NCBI GenBank assembly: GCA_947040435.1
Contig: CAMRBL010000007.1
Span: 1 to 45,723 of the forward strand
Source of the DNA: an uncultured Rikenellaceae bacterium
GTDB lineage: Bacteria > Bacteroidota > Bacteroidia > Bacteroidales > Rikenellaceae
Direction: 5' to 3'
DNA: 45,723 bases
Positions 27,301 through 36,422 of the stretch are shown in pieces. The position numbers and the translations under genes were made by a program. The stretch's first letter is position 1; every line of letters starts with the position of its first letter. The notes under the pieces were generated by a model that saw only the letters and a program-made list of their open reading frames with translations, searched no databases and was not told the origin of the DNA.

Positions 27301-30300
27301 GTATTCGGTACTGAGATAGAAGATGCGTTCTCTATATTCATTAAGTATTGGATGTTGTTTGAAGAGGCTAGAAAAGATAGTAAAAATAAAGAAGTTGAGA
27401 CGGATGATCTATTAAAGAGACTATTCTACACTCCGCTGCAAAAAGATTTTATTGACTCTATAATTGCGGATTATAAACTATCTGCAAAATTTGCTAAGGA
27501 TAAAGCTCCTTCACTTCAAATAAGTGATGTGCGTTCACTATATCATGCTTCTCCTGAGAAGAGCGGTATAACAATTACTACAATTGGTCGCTCTGCAAAC
27601 TCTGTAATTGAATTACATGGAGACTTAATTGGTTCTTGTGCTGACGTATTTGAATTCATTAAGAGTACTGCATTCTCTAAAGTTTATGAGAATTTACTTG
27701 CGCAAATTTATAAAAGAGTTCCTGCTCTTGTCGATTTAGATTTTAACACTGTTAGCTCAAGATACTCTAAGGCTGTGTTGTTGAAGTATATCACAAACAA
27801 GAGAACGTTCCAACCTAATCACCATGTATTGGATAATCCAGAAGAGAAGAATATCATGCGTGAGGTTCTTATCGAGATGGAGAGTCTGTTGTTCTCGGAT
27901 AGCAAAATGAAAATTTTAGCTATCAATGCAACTGGTGATATGGCACTTGATAAAGCTAAGTTAGAGGGTATAAACTCAATACTTAAAAAGTATATACGTG
28001 AGATATTGTTACACTTCAACCTTCCATTCGAAAAAGAGAGTCTTGAGCCTAGTAGGAAAGAGATTATCCTTGCTGCTGGAGAGTGTTTTGAGGAGCTAAC
28101 GGGAATCAAACTTAAAGAGTTGAACTTAAATATTTGGATAGATGAGTTTGTTTGCAAATTGCGAAACCTTCCTGAATTCAAAAATAGTACAATTTCTCAT
28201 AAAAGTATCGGTTGTATATTAGATACTATTGCGGCTGGTGTTAGCGGTGCAAGTGAGATTACTGATAAGATCCTATATCTTTACCTTCTACACAATGATG
28301 ATTCATTCCATAAAATGGTATGCGAGAGATTGACATACTTTAGTGATAGAATTAACGAGTGTGAAGATGGTGAGATTAAAATGTTCACTGAGGAGTTTGT
28401 AGCAAGTATTCTTCCTACACAACTAAAAGAGGTGAGTAACTACATTATGCGTAAGCGTGATATTAAGATTCCTGAGAGTGAAATATCTGCTATAAGTCGT
28501 AAAGTTGTGCGTTTCTATATCAGCATGGTTAAGAGAACGAAGGGTACTGACTACTATAACAGATATACTCACACTATGGTAAGATTAGTGGAGACTATGT
28601 TCCGTAAGCAAAACTCTAGTGTTAATGAGATGGTTCAACACGGTATATCTCTTTATAAAGGGTTTGAGATGGAGAACAATGCTATCGATACTTTTGACGG
28701 AGGTAGCATCGCTTGGATTAACCAACTTATGATTAAATGTGGTGTAATCTCTTCAGAACAACCTGTTCAGGAGCATACTCGTATTGTTACGGATGCTAAG
28801 AAGAGAGAGTATCCATTCCATAAGATAGATAGAGTTGTTGTGAAGAAGAGAGAGGGCGAAGTTGATGCTACATCTCCACTTGATTATATTAGATTTATAA
28901 ACCCAAGACCAGAGTCAACATTCTTTATTGACCGTTTGTCTAGATTCGTTGCAAACATGGACTCGGATGACTATCGTTGTAAGGTGGTTAAGCATGGTAT
29001 CGTTAAGGAGCTTGTTGTGTTCCAAAAAGGATACATGAAGTACTTGACTGACAACTATAGATTGAACTATACGGAGGATATAACACTTAATGATATTAAA
29101 AACTTTATCCCTGATGTAATTAGTATATTAGGTGCACCAGAGAAGTTGATATCTTTCCCTCAGATCGGATTCTTTGACATCAAAGGACCTGCGGGAAATA
29201 TCAAAACTATCGTTACGCCATTGAAGTCGGAAGCTGACTACTTTGGTGATGTGAAAAAACCTCGTCTGACAATCATAAATGAAAAGGTGAAAGAGATGGG
29301 GGGTATTCCTCGTCACGGATCTCTTTTCCTTGTTGAGGAGAATGACGGTAGTGTGTTTGTTCTTGAGATCAATGGTGATAGTGGGGTAGGTAAGAGTGAG
29401 ATGATCGCGGCATTTGTGTTGAAGTGGTTGAAGAATAACCTTGATGGTATACGCTCTGTGAAGATGATCGCAGGTGATATGTTCCATGAGTTCCAAGATG
29501 GTGACGGTAACCTATACGGTATCGGTACTGAGGTGGGTGACTTCTCTAGAACTACAGACTTTGACCCTGATTATATCAGATACTACAAGTACCTATTTGA
29601 AAGTAGTGCGGACAGTAATGTGGAGGACTTGAACTCTCGTAGTACGGTTAGTGGTATGTGTGACATTACTATGCCATTTAAGATCGATATTATGTTGAGC
29701 GCTGGTAACTACTCGCAACAAGAGGGTGGTATTACTCGTGTGGATAACCCAGAAAACTTCCTTCTTTATATTGATGCTCATGGTGAGCGTAAGGAGAAAG
29801 CGACTAGTCAAGATGGGCCTAACTTCCAACGTACATTAAAAAGATATACTGCTGATAAAAATATCGTTGAGGTGATAGCTAGACACGGTAACTACTTAGA
29901 TGATATACTTGATTGGGATTATGTAGCTTCTGAAAAGCGTTACTACCTAAGCTCTTCATTTAAGTTGATCGAAAAAATTGACGTTACTGATGTTGTTAGA
30001 GTGATATTCTCTGGAAAAACTTTCAAGGGTGATGATAAAGTTACTTACACAATTAATGATGTAACTTTTGACATGATTCAAAATCGTTTCACTGCTATTG
30101 TTAGTTACATGGATGGTGATCTTGAGATGTCGACTGATACGCCTATTGATCGTAAAATATTTAGTTCAATATTTGACTCGGTTGCAAGTACACCAGGTGG
30201 ACAACCATTTATCGATGAAGAGGGACAATTTGAGTGTGTTGAGCACCTTATCAACTGCCTAAGAGGTGGAAAAGATGGTAAAGGTAAAGCACGTCATATT

Positions 30301-31005
30301 CAGTGTGGTGTATTATCTACTGAGATTGGTAAGAAGGGTCGTGAGATTACTGGTCCTCAAAAAGCAGCGGCAGCACTTAAGCAACTGATACAAGAGGTGA
30401 GAATCAATAACCCTGAGATTAACGAAGGTAAGATCAAGGTTAAGAAGTTAATCAACGATAAGTATAACCATATATTTGGGGGTAATATGAATAGCGGTGA
30501 GTTATGGAGATATAACTTCTACTTATATCAGTTGGAGAATATGCGTAAAGTTGATCTTCGTAGAATGGATAACAAAGGGAAGAAAGTTGATATTTCAAAC
30601 CTTGTTAACTTTACTCCGATTGAGAAAAATAGAGAGTTTAGTCCTCTGTTGGTGACTCCAAACTTAAATATCGAGCTGACTAGTTTTGGTGAGACATTTG
30701 AAGAGCTTATGAGTCTCCCTAACTACTCTGATTTTGCTGATGAGTTTGCTGTTCGTATCGACAAACTATACGTGACTGAGGCTTACAGTACAGAGACGAA
30801 CGTTAATAACATGATTATTCAGTTATTACTTCTTGAAGACTATATCTCAACAGATGATATTGCTAGAGGTAGTGTAATTGAGAAGGTTAATAGAGAGACT
30901 ATCGCTGCTGCTAAATATGCAGTACACCAGTATCTTGAGAAACTAAACGATAAAAAAGAAGCTACAGTTGCTGCTCCTAAAGTAGTTGCTAAAGTGAAAA
31001 AATAG
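24301..31005 (+). CDS. Giant multidomain protein: PLP fold-type-I aminotransferase module plus HprK/PEPCK-like P-loop module
   Basis: This 2234-residue uninterrupted frame has no signal peptide or membrane helix, so it is probably cytoplasmic. Residues 1-560 are not recognised. Residues about 570-1010 form a class I/II aminotransferase-like module: NDPNNPTG (671-678), LFLDEAY (701-707), SLSTTKNLAATGERLG with the expected Schiff-base Lys748, and LVRFAVGG with Arg985 at the carboxylate-binding position. A lysine-rich insert of about 100 residues separates Lys748 and Arg985. Residues about 1010-1560 are helical and unrecognised. Near 1692-1700 GDSGVGKSE closely resembles the HPr kinase Walker A (GDSGIGKSE) and is preceded by a strand. 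It is followed by VKMIAGDMFHEFQDGDG, GIGTEVGDFSRTTDFDPD, and GGKDGKGKARHIQCGVLSTEIG. The C-terminus is Ala/Lys rich. The gene is alone, with its own promoter and terminator. Function is unknown; the PLP and ATP/GTP-binding roles are inferred from motifs. Confidence 0.8.
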   Translation: MKIVGEPKAFLSSEALQLLDLYRNLGERADIFLPRHIFDNLTSFVNLCMEEPNDPAKQQAEINKYLLRFREDIPGYVDVSLMLMPHNNSKAFELSSKRGEFIKRIGALVDTDSTRAELKKILTNIKNTHDFSVGTPPVNSSHIDFMSQVQLGGYVRDMRKYRDVVGVTGDINEAHWNYMMDTLEQMISQSTHYTTNAEKTDFLNRSRWTVNFKGLNGMIRTVVSGNADKAVQLLKGDVFSAASVVVMDSPQPEELFERMEADTTSIFVVKVRHARINHYSGAKWFPLLTRLVIIDDSKESRSSNTSLVFCFHNGIIKTLNKVHTKKLGSAANTQLNLRLILENVNASFLSEFREKIEAQIVIYSKELDYMLKEQTGDSKDTDKRISLFKLDAFSRQVVKDRYSLEKLRDFVFFLENCHKPETKQVQTQELIEEFELRMNQYFYGSNKSIDIVTILEGGGRNQIKIFGDYLRGREFSNLSSKIRYACRLILDIIPSCYERTLKNHFHKNFGINLFLEKYKEYLTKSSRNADNKGRFEKFLIDLGIREKYFALGVEDQDIVKSFLAALGNLDQTSVSDSVQMIIRDLLFNPTGRPKPYIIYNGVQAWEYKDLLPDDCFDVNPFDIEIENHADGRLAYDRLIDKLLRIKSTLALFDDSGSLWDMFCENTTLIINDPNNPTGYTDFNSEDINNFLKFLNGSKITLFLDEAYAESVKIEDKEMPKWRTISRYIMNNINAQSTIKAISSLSTTKNLAATGERLGAVATTPSAAAFATYARKCNSAEHGNNNSLLMLNNSLETAQVAKSIKDKIESELPKNASRSKIKKSIIGFIKMQIEKTEQYNKKSIATQLHKTACFEGSPLYLFLLDELVSLDKLDVLGLPDDFKYKSEPFFSYYQNKLVKNLNSFRVNKSFREESLKRLSLAKGIAGRLITEFGAESYMTAINSDGSYLFNFQITTSPIYADLVCFCTFMAKYKGIATVPYSTGLVRFAVGGYLVAGKQGLKVFGTEIEDAFSIFIKYWMLFEEARKDSKNKEVETDDLLKRLFYTPLQKDFIDSIIADYKLSAKFAKDKAPSLQISDVRSLYHASPEKSGITITTIGRSANSVIELHGDLIGSCADVFEFIKSTAFSKVYENLLAQIYKRVPALVDLDFNTVSSRYSKAVLLKYITNKRTFQPNHHVLDNPEEKNIMREVLIEMESLLFSDSKMKILAINATGDMALDKAKLEGINSILKKYIREILLHFNLPFEKESLEPSRKEIILAAGECFEELTGIKLKELNLNIWIDEFVCKLRNLPEFKNSTISHKSIGCILDTIAAGVSGASEITDKILYLYLLHNDDSFHKMVCERLTYFSDRINECEDGEIKMFTEEFVASILPTQLKEVSNYIMRKRDIKIPESEISAISRKVVRFYISMVKRTKGTDYYNRYTHTMVRLVETMFRKQNSSVNEMVQHGISLYKGFEMENNAIDTFDGGSIAWINQLMIKCGVISSEQPVQEHTRIVTDAKKREYPFHKIDRVVVKKREGEVDATSPLDYIRFINPRPESTFFIDRLSRFVANMDSDDYRCKVVKHGIVKELVVFQKGYMKYLTDNYRLNYTEDITLNDIKNFIPDVISILGAPEKLISFPQIGFFDIKGPAGNIKTIVTPLKSEADYFGDVKKPRLTIINEKVKEMGGIPRHGSLFLVEENDGSVFVLEINGDSGVGKSEMIAAFVLKWLKNNLDGIRSVKMIAGDMFHEFQDGDGNLYGIGTEVGDFSRTTDFDPDYIRYYKYLFESSADSNVEDLNSRSTVSGMCDITMPFKIDIMLSAGNYSQQEGGITRVDNPENFLLYIDAHGERKEKATSQDGPNFQRTLKRYTADKNIVEVIARHGNYLDDILDWDYVASEKRYYLSSSFKLIEKIDVTDVVRVIFSGKTFKGDDKVTYTINDVTFDMIQNRFTAIVSYMDGDLEMSTDTPIDRKIFSSIFDSVASTPGGQPFIDEEGQFECVEHLINCLRGGKDGKGKARHIQCGVLSTEIGKKGREITGPQKAAAALKQLIQEVRINNPEINEGKIKVKKLINDKYNHIFGGNMNSGELWRYNFYLYQLENMRKVDLRRMDNKGKKVDISNLVNFTPIEKNREFSPLLVTPNLNIELTSFGETFEELMSLPNYSDFADEFAVRIDKLYVTEAYSTETNVNNMIIQLLLLEDYISTDDIARGSVIEKVNRETIAAAKYAVHQYLEKLNDKKEATVAAPKVVAKVKK

Positions 31006-31061
31006 TTGATATGGATTATGAAATACCTCCTAATGTTGGAGAGTAGGGATTAGTTCAACAT

Positions 31062-31104
31062 AAAAAAGGAAGAGCTCGGTATTATGCCGAGCTCTTCCTT
31101 TTTT
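31062..31104 (+). terminator. Strong terminator after the giant gene
   Basis: AAAAAAGGAAGAGCTCGG (31062-31079) pairs perfectly with CCGAGCTCTTCCTTTTTT (31087-31104) around a 7-base loop TATTATG. It also lies downstream of the convergent S41 protease gene. Confidence 0.95.
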
Positions 31105-31172
31105 ATTGAAACTAACCTATTTTGTTATCGTCTATTTTCTAATGACACTTATTATAGTGATTATTGTCACTT

Positions 31173-32774
31173 TTAAAATCCACTTATTGTTTTAGTAATA
31201 TCATTGTCATCCCAATTATCTAGAATGTCAAGAGCCTTAATAACCACAATGTCATTACGATTACGGATCTTGTAGTACTCATTTAAACTCCACAATCTAT
31301 AAGCAAACATAGCTTTCAATTGCATTTTTATGTGTGACCTAGATACCTCTAACTGTTCTGTATTCCTCTCAATATCTTTACTCTCTCCCAACGCTACCAA
31401 CTCCTCAATTATATCATCTGTCACCTCAAATTTCCTATCGAAGCTTTTAAATGTTTTATATGATTTCAGTATATCTTTTCGATGCGTATACATGTACGAG
31501 ATCACAAACTCATTTATTACCCCTTTACGTATTAAACTAGCCCAATATTTAGTCGATCCAATCGTGTCGAACTCTACATATACATCGGGGTAAATTCCTC
31601 CTCCTGCATAGACATCTCGCTTTGCTCTTAGTGTCTTGAATTTCAGTGAATCAACAATGTTAATAGAGTCTACATACCCTTTTTTGAATCTGCTATTAAG
31701 GGCGTCGAAGTAGTCGCTACTATTACCTTTTATAAATGGTCGTTGAATTGCTCTTCCTGTGGGTGTGTGATAGCGTGCAATAGTAACTCTTACTGCTGAT
31801 CCATCAACCAGTTTAAACTGCCTCTGAACTAACCCTTTTCCGAAGCTTCTTCGTCCAATGATTAAGCCTCTATCCCAATCTTGAATTGTTCCTGCAACGA
31901 TCTCACTCGCAGATGCTGACGACTCATCAATTAGTACTATTATATCTTGAGTTAGATAGTCTCCATCTTTTTTAGTCTTCATATTTATTGATGGAGTAGA
32001 CCTCCCTTCGATAGATACTACACTTAAATTCTCTTCAAGGAAATTTTCACATACCTTTATAGATTGATCCAAAAAGCCGCCGCCATTCCCCCTTAAATCT
32101 AAGATCAAAGATTCAAACTCTCCAAGACTCTCTAAAGCTACGATTAGCTCGTCATTAGTCGTACTTGCAAAGCGATTCATTTTAATATATCCAACATTAG
32201 GTGCAATTTCATACGCAACGTCAATAGTATTGATAGGTATGTCGTCACGAATAATTCTAAAGTTTAATACTTCCGACTCACCTCTTCGAAGTACCTGAAT
32301 CTCTACGGAACTACCTTTTTTCCCACGTAAGTATTTTGCTACTTCGTTTCTCTTAATCCCAATGACATTTTCACCGTTAATTCCGATAATTTTGTCGTTT
32401 GGCATAATACCAACCCCTTCAGAGGGTCCTCCTGAAACTGGGTTAACAACAATTAGAGTGTCATTCATAACATTAAATTCGACACCTATTCCGCTAAAAC
32501 TACCCTCGAAAGACTCTTCAACTCCCTTCATATCCTCTGCGTTAACATAAACGGAGTGAGGGTCTAGTTGTGATAGTACCTTCTTAATTGCATCTTCAAT
32601 TAATGCAGAGTTGTTGATCGAGTCAACATAACTGTAATTTAAAAATTGATAGAATTGATTAAACTTTTTAAGTTGTTCCTCTACCTCGTTGCGCCCCTGT
32701 CTTGTATCACTACCTTGCGCTAAGGCATAAAAAAATGAAAAAATTAACAGAGTCGTTATTGATATCGTTCTCAT
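31173..32774 (-). CDS. S41 family C-terminal processing peptidase (CtpA/Tsp-like)
   Basis: This 533-residue protein has a Sec signal peptide (MRTISITTLLIFSFFYALAQ). A PDZ domain (about 90-170) shows FSGIGVEFNVMNDTLIVVNP and PSEGVGIMPNDKIIGINGENV. The S41 core (about 190-360) has FESLILDLRGNGGGFLDQSI, DESSASASEIVAGTIQDWDRG with the nucleophile Ser, and GRRSFGKGLVQ with the general-base Lys. A C-terminal region of about 130 residues follows. These proteases trim or degrade periplasmic proteins from their C-terminus. hisS lies upstream on the same strand, 181 bases away, across a hairpin repeat. Confidence 0.95.
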   Translation of the reverse strand: MRTISITTLLIFSFFYALAQGSDTRQGRNEVEEQLKKFNQFYQFLNYSYVDSINNSALIEDAIKKVLSQLDPHSVYVNAEDMKGVEESFEGSFSGIGVEFNVMNDTLIVVNPVSGGPSEGVGIMPNDKIIGINGENVIGIKRNEVAKYLRGKKGSSVEIQVLRRGESEVLNFRIIRDDIPINTIDVAYEIAPNVGYIKMNRFASTTNDELIVALESLGEFESLILDLRGNGGGFLDQSIKVCENFLEENLSVVSIEGRSTPSINMKTKKDGDYLTQDIIVLIDESSASASEIVAGTIQDWDRGLIIGRRSFGKGLVQRQFKLVDGSAVRVTIARYHTPTGRAIQRPFIKGNSSDYFDALNSRFKKGYVDSINIVDSLKFKTLRAKRDVYAGGGIYPDVYVEFDTIGSTKYWASLIRKGVINEFVISYMYTHRKDILKSYKTFKSFDRKFEVTDDIIEELVALGESKDIERNTEQLEVSRSHIKMQLKAMFAYRLWSLNEYYKIRNRNDIVVIKALDILDNWDDNDITKTISGF

Positions 32775-32825
32775 TAGTTCTATTTTTTATTTTAATATGT
32801 AATCCATTCGTTGCTACTATGCAAC

Positions 32826-32844
32826 ACTCTCCGCATAGGAGAGT
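32826..32844. repeat. Small palindrome related to the REP-like tail
   Basis: ACTCTCC-GCATA-GGAGAGT is a perfect 7-bp stem with the same GCATA loop as the GCCCGCATAGGGC hairpin of the interspersed repeats. The flank GTTTACTCAAAC also resembles their flanks. It lies in the hisS-S41 spacer. Confidence 0.5.
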
Positions 32845-32955
32845 TTACTCAAACTATGTGACTCATGAACAGGTACGGCAATCTCTAAAAAAAAATAGCC
32901 TTCAGCAACAAACTATATAGTGAATTATAGAGTATAAAATAACAATATAGATCGC

Positions 32956-34317
32956 CTATTCGTTTGTAATGGCACTTGAAAGCTCCGCAAATTTAACTTT
33001 TGACTGCTCTCCAGTAGTCATGTTTTTTAGCGTAGCATACCCTTCATTCATCTCTTCGCCTATTATTATAACATATGGAATCTCTCTTTTGTTAGCATAT
33101 TCCATCTGTTTTTTCATCTTCGCTACATCTGGATATAGCTCTGATGCAATGTTGTTATCTCTCAAAACGGCTAACTCTTTAAGTGCGCATAGTTGTTCTG
33201 CCCCGCCAAAGTTAATAAACATAGCTTTAGTCACAAGTGCAGCACTCTTTGGAAAGAGATTTAAACCCAAAAGTACGTCATAGATACGATCTGCGCCAAA
33301 TGAAATGCCTACTCCAGATGTATTTGGCATCCCAAATATACCCGTAAGGTCGTCATAGCGTCCACCGCCACAGATGCTGCCAATTGCGAAATCATTAGAT
33401 TTAACCTCAAATATAGCACCAGTATAGTAATTCAATCCCCTAGCAAGAGATAGGTCTAATTCAATATCTAGTTTGCATCCTAGTGCTTCTGTGTATGAGA
33501 AAATTTCTCTCATCTCATTGATACCCAACATTCCAACTTCTGACTCTCCGATAACAGTTGCTAACTTATCTAACTTCTCACTATTGCTACCACTCAGCTC
33601 TAAGATAGGTTTAAGTTTTGCAATAGCCTCTACCGAAATACCTTTGCTCTCGAGCTCAGTATTAACAGCTTCAAGACCAATTTTGTCCAGCTTATCAATA
33701 GCCACAGTAATATCTACCATCTTATCAGCATACCCAATACTCTCCGCAATTCCATAAAGAATCTTACGATTATTAAGCTTTAAAGTCACTGCGATATTCA
33801 ACTTAGAGAATATTTTCTCTACGATGTTTACCAACTCAACTTCATTTACCAAACTCTTACTGCCAATAATATCAACATCACACTGATAGAACTCACGATA
33901 ACGCCCTTTTTGTGGTCTGTCAGCACGCCATACAGGTTGGATTTGGTATCTTCTAAAAGGGAATGCAATCTCGTTTTGGTGTTGGACTACGTATCTAGCA
34001 AATGGTACTGTTAGATCATATCTAAGACCTTTTTCACAAATTTTTGTTGCTAATGCGTTAGAATTACCCAACTGCTCAGGGGCAACTTTTGCCGCAAAAT
34101 CTCCTGAATTTAATATCTTAAATAGTAATTTATCCCCTTCATCGCCATATTTCCCAAGTAGAGTAGATAAATTCTCCATTGCTGGAGTCTCTAACGGAAG
34201 GAAACCACACTGCTTGAATACATCCTTAATTGTATCAAACATATATGTGCGTCGACTCATCTCTATTGGAGAGAAATCTCTTGTCCCTTTTGGAATCGCT
34301 GGTTTGTTAATTGCCAT
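32956..34317 (-). CDS. hisS: Histidyl-tRNA synthetase
   Basis: This 453-residue class II synthetase starts [17 protein letters not shown]. Motif 2 is [31 protein letters not shown]. Histidine-binding landmarks are [28 protein letters not shown] and [13 protein letters not shown]. The C-terminal anticodon domain (about 360-450) shows [20 protein letters not shown]. The QPVWRADRP block is the variant common in Bacteroidota. It charges tRNA-His with histidine. It lies downstream of ettA, separated by a terminator hairpin. Confidence 0.97.
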   Translation of the reverse strand: MAINKPAIPKGTRDFSPIEMSRRTYMFDTIKDVFKQCGFLPLETPAMENLSTLLGKYGDEGDKLLFKILNSGDFAAKVAPEQLGNSNALATKICEKGLRYDLTVPFARYVVQHQNEIAFPFRRYQIQPVWRADRPQKGRYREFYQCDVDIIGSKSLVNEVELVNIVEKIFSKLNIAVTLKLNNRKILYGIAESIGYADKMVDITVAIDKLDKIGLEAVNTELESKGISVEAIAKLKPILELSGSNSEKLDKLATVIGESEVGMLGINEMREIFSYTEALGCKLDIELDLSLARGLNYYTGAIFEVKSNDFAIGSICGGGRYDDLTGIFGMPNTSGVGISFGADRIYDVLLGLNLFPKSAALVTKAMFINFGGAEQLCALKELAVLRDNNIASELYPDVAKMKKQMEYANKREIPYVIIIGEEMNEGYATLKNMTTGEQSKVKFAELSSAITNE

Positions 34318-34363
34318 AATTATATATATTTATCTTCTTTAATTTACTCTAAACAAATTGATG

Positions 34364-34403
34364 AAAACGAAGGTCTCAAATTTATTTGAAACCTTCGTTT
34401 TTT
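34364..34403. terminator. Terminator between ettA and hisS
   Basis: AAAACGAAGGT-TCAAAT pairs with ATTTGAAACCTTCGTTTT with one mismatch and a very short loop. The T-run is stronger on the plus strand than on the minus strand, where ettA is transcribed (TTTTC). Confidence 0.8.
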
Positions 34404-34415
34404 TATCTCTGCTTT

Positions 34416-36086
34416 TTACTCGACTATCTTCTTATATTTAACTCTCTTTGGAGCTACGATACCTTGACGCTTCTTATGCTCCTCGTAGTCACTATAACTA
34501 CCCTCATAGAAGACTACATTAGAGTCGCCCTCAAATGATAAAATATGAGTTGCGATACGGTCTAAGAACCATCTATCATGCGATATTACAACAGCACAAC
34601 CTGCGAAGTTCTCAAGTCCCTCCTCAAGTGCTCGAAGAGTATTCACGTCAATATCATTCGTCGGCTCATCCAGTAGAAGAACATTTCCCTCCTCTTTTAG
34701 TGCCATAGCTAGGTGAAGACGATTACGCTCACCACCCGAAAGTACTCCGCACTTCTTCTCTTGGTCTGCACCAGAGAAGTTGAAGCGAGAGACGTATGCT
34801 CTTGCATTTATAGCACGATTTCCCAATATGATGTTTTCTCCACCTTGAGATATAACCTCAAAGACACTCAGCTCGGGATCTATTGATTTATGTTGTTGGT
34901 CAACGTATGCCAATTTCACAGTCTCTCCAACTCTGAACTCTCCACTATTTGGAGTCTCAAGTCCCATAATCATTCTAAATAGGGTTGTTTTACCAACACC
35001 GTTCGGTCCTATTACCCCAACAATACCTGCTGGTGGAAGAGAGAAATTTAAATTCTCATATAGTAATCTATCTCCGTACCCCTTACTAACACCTTTAGAC
35101 TCAATAACTACATCTCCCAAACGTGGTCCATTAGGGATAAACATCTCTAACTTGTCATCCTTTTGTTTCGAATCCTCATTAAGCATCTTGTCATATGCCG
35201 AAAGACGTGCTTTACTCTTTGCTTGTCTAGCCTTTGGACTCATTCTCACCCACTCAAGCTCTCGCTCCAATGTTTTACGACGCTTACTCTCTTGCTTCTC
35301 CTCCATAGCTAGTCTCTTAGATTTTTGGTCTAACCAACTAGAGTAGTTTCCTTTCCAAGGAATACCTTCTCCTCTATCAAGTTCAAGAATCCATCCCGCA
35401 ACGTTATCTAAGAAGTAACGATCATGGGTAACAGCAATAACTGTACCTTTATACTGTTGTAAATGTTGCTCTAACCAATCAATGCTCTCAGCATCAAGGT
35501 GGTTAGTAGGCTCATCCAATAGCAGTACATCAGGCTCTTGAAGTAATAATCTACAAAGTGCTACACGTCGACGCTCTCCTCCAGATAGATGTTTAATATT
35601 TGACTCTGGATCTGGACATCTTAAAGCATCCATCGCACGCTCAAGAACACTATCTAGTTCCCATCCATTTTTAAGATCTATAAGTTCAGTTAATTCCCCT
35701 TGGCGCTCAATCAACTTGTTCATTTGGTCGTCATCCATAGGCTCCATAAACTTAGCGTTCACCTCTTCATACTCCTTCAATAGAGCTACTACCTCAGCGC
35801 ATCCCTCTTGTACAATCTCTCTTACAGTTTTTGTGTCATCTAGCTTAGGCTCTTGCTCAAGGTATCCTACGGTGAACCCCGGAGAGAATACAACATCTCC
35901 TTGGAAACTCTTTTCAAGTCCTGCGATAATCTTCATCAAAGTAGACTTACCAGAGCCGTTAAGACCTATAATACCAATCTTCGCTCCGTAGAAGAATGAA
36001 AGGTATATATTATTAAGAACTTTTTTCTGATTAGTAAACGTTTTACTAACTCCAACCATGGAGAATATAATCTTTTCGTCTGCCAT
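34416..36086 (-). CDS. ettA: Energy-dependent translational throttle protein EttA (ABC-F)
   Basis: This 556-residue soluble ABC-F protein has two nucleotide-binding domains. Walker A motifs are GLNGSGKSTL and GPNGVGKTTL, signatures are LSGGERRRVALCRLL and LSGGERNRLHLAMAL, and Walker B motifs are VLLLDEPTNHLD and VLLLDEPTNDID. The linker (about 240-320, KQESKRRKTLERELEWVRMSP region) has the EttA-type arm with KARQAKSKARLSAYDKM. No membrane segments are present. EttA binds the ribosomal E site and tunes early elongation by energy state. A -7 promoter box lies about 50 bases upstream. Confidence 0.96.
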   Translation of the reverse strand: MADEKIIFSMVGVSKTFTNQKKVLNNIYLSFFYGAKIGIIGLNGSGKSTLMKIIAGLEKSFQGDVVFSPGFTVGYLEQEPKLDDTKTVREIVQEGCAEVVALLKEYEEVNAKFMEPMDDDQMNKLIERQGELTELIDLKNGWELDSVLERAMDALRCPDPESNIKHLSGGERRRVALCRLLLQEPDVLLLDEPTNHLDAESIDWLEQHLQQYKGTVIAVTHDRYFLDNVAGWILELDRGEGIPWKGNYSSWLDQKSKRLAMEEKQESKRRKTLERELEWVRMSPKARQAKSKARLSAYDKMLNEDSKQKDDKLEMFIPNGPRLGDVVIESKGVSKGYGDRLLYENLNFSLPPAGIVGVIGPNGVGKTTLFRMIMGLETPNSGEFRVGETVKLAYVDQQHKSIDPELSVFEVISQGGENIILGNRAINARAYVSRFNFSGADQEKKCGVLSGGERNRLHLAMALKEEGNVLLLDEPTNDIDVNTLRALEEGLENFAGCAVVISHDRWFLDRIATHILSFEGDSNVVFYEGSYSDYEEHKKRQGIVAPKRVKYKKIVE

Positions 36087-36136
36087 TTTTTGTATTATAT
36101 ATTAATATTATTAATTTCAAATTATTGTATAATACA

Positions 36137-36144
36137 CAAAGATA
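36137..36144 (-). promoter_or_regulatory. -7 promoter element of ettA
   Basis: TATCTTTG on the minus strand matches TAnnTTTG exactly, about 50 bases before the ettA ATG. The -33 region is A/T only. Confidence 0.5.
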
Positions 36145-36345
36145 CAATTTAATTTAAATTTTACAGATTATTCCACCCTAGAATTACGTAAACGTACATC
36201 TGAAAACTCACTTTTTGAATATTTTAACTTAAAATTTCGGGTGTAAGAGGCTTTTGTGGAGCTGTTATAAAAAGAACTTATAGCACGATAAGAAAATACA
36301 ATGTTGAATATCTGTCATTTTTTATTTTTTAACTTATAATTTACC

Positions 36346-36353
36346 TACATTTG
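36346..36353 (+). promoter_or_regulatory. -7 promoter element of the rubrerythrin gene
   Basis: TACATTTG matches TAnnTTTG exactly. Predicted leader is about 64 bases. No TTTG-type -33 box is evident, which may point to activator control, as is common for oxidative-stress genes, but no known operator is seen. Confidence 0.5.
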
Positions 36354-36422
36354 TGTAGAATTGTACGAAACTTGTATAGTTGTAGTAATTGTACATAAAT
36401 TAATTAAATATATATATTTGTT

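Larger units (their letters stand above)
36087..36422. other. Divergent intergenic region between ettA and rubrerythrin, no gene seen
   Basis: This 336-base AT-rich spacer carries the ettA -7 box (minus, 36137-36144) and the rubrerythrin -7 box (plus, 36346-36353). Between them I saw no open frame, repeat or stable hairpin. Confidence 0.6.

Noticed and set aside
32735..32920. A plus-strand frame with a Lys-rich start and a hydrophobic segment, like a small secreted protein
   Set aside because: It is antisense to the signal peptide of the S41 protease; hydrophobic codons on one strand often give such shadows. No promoter of its own was seen.
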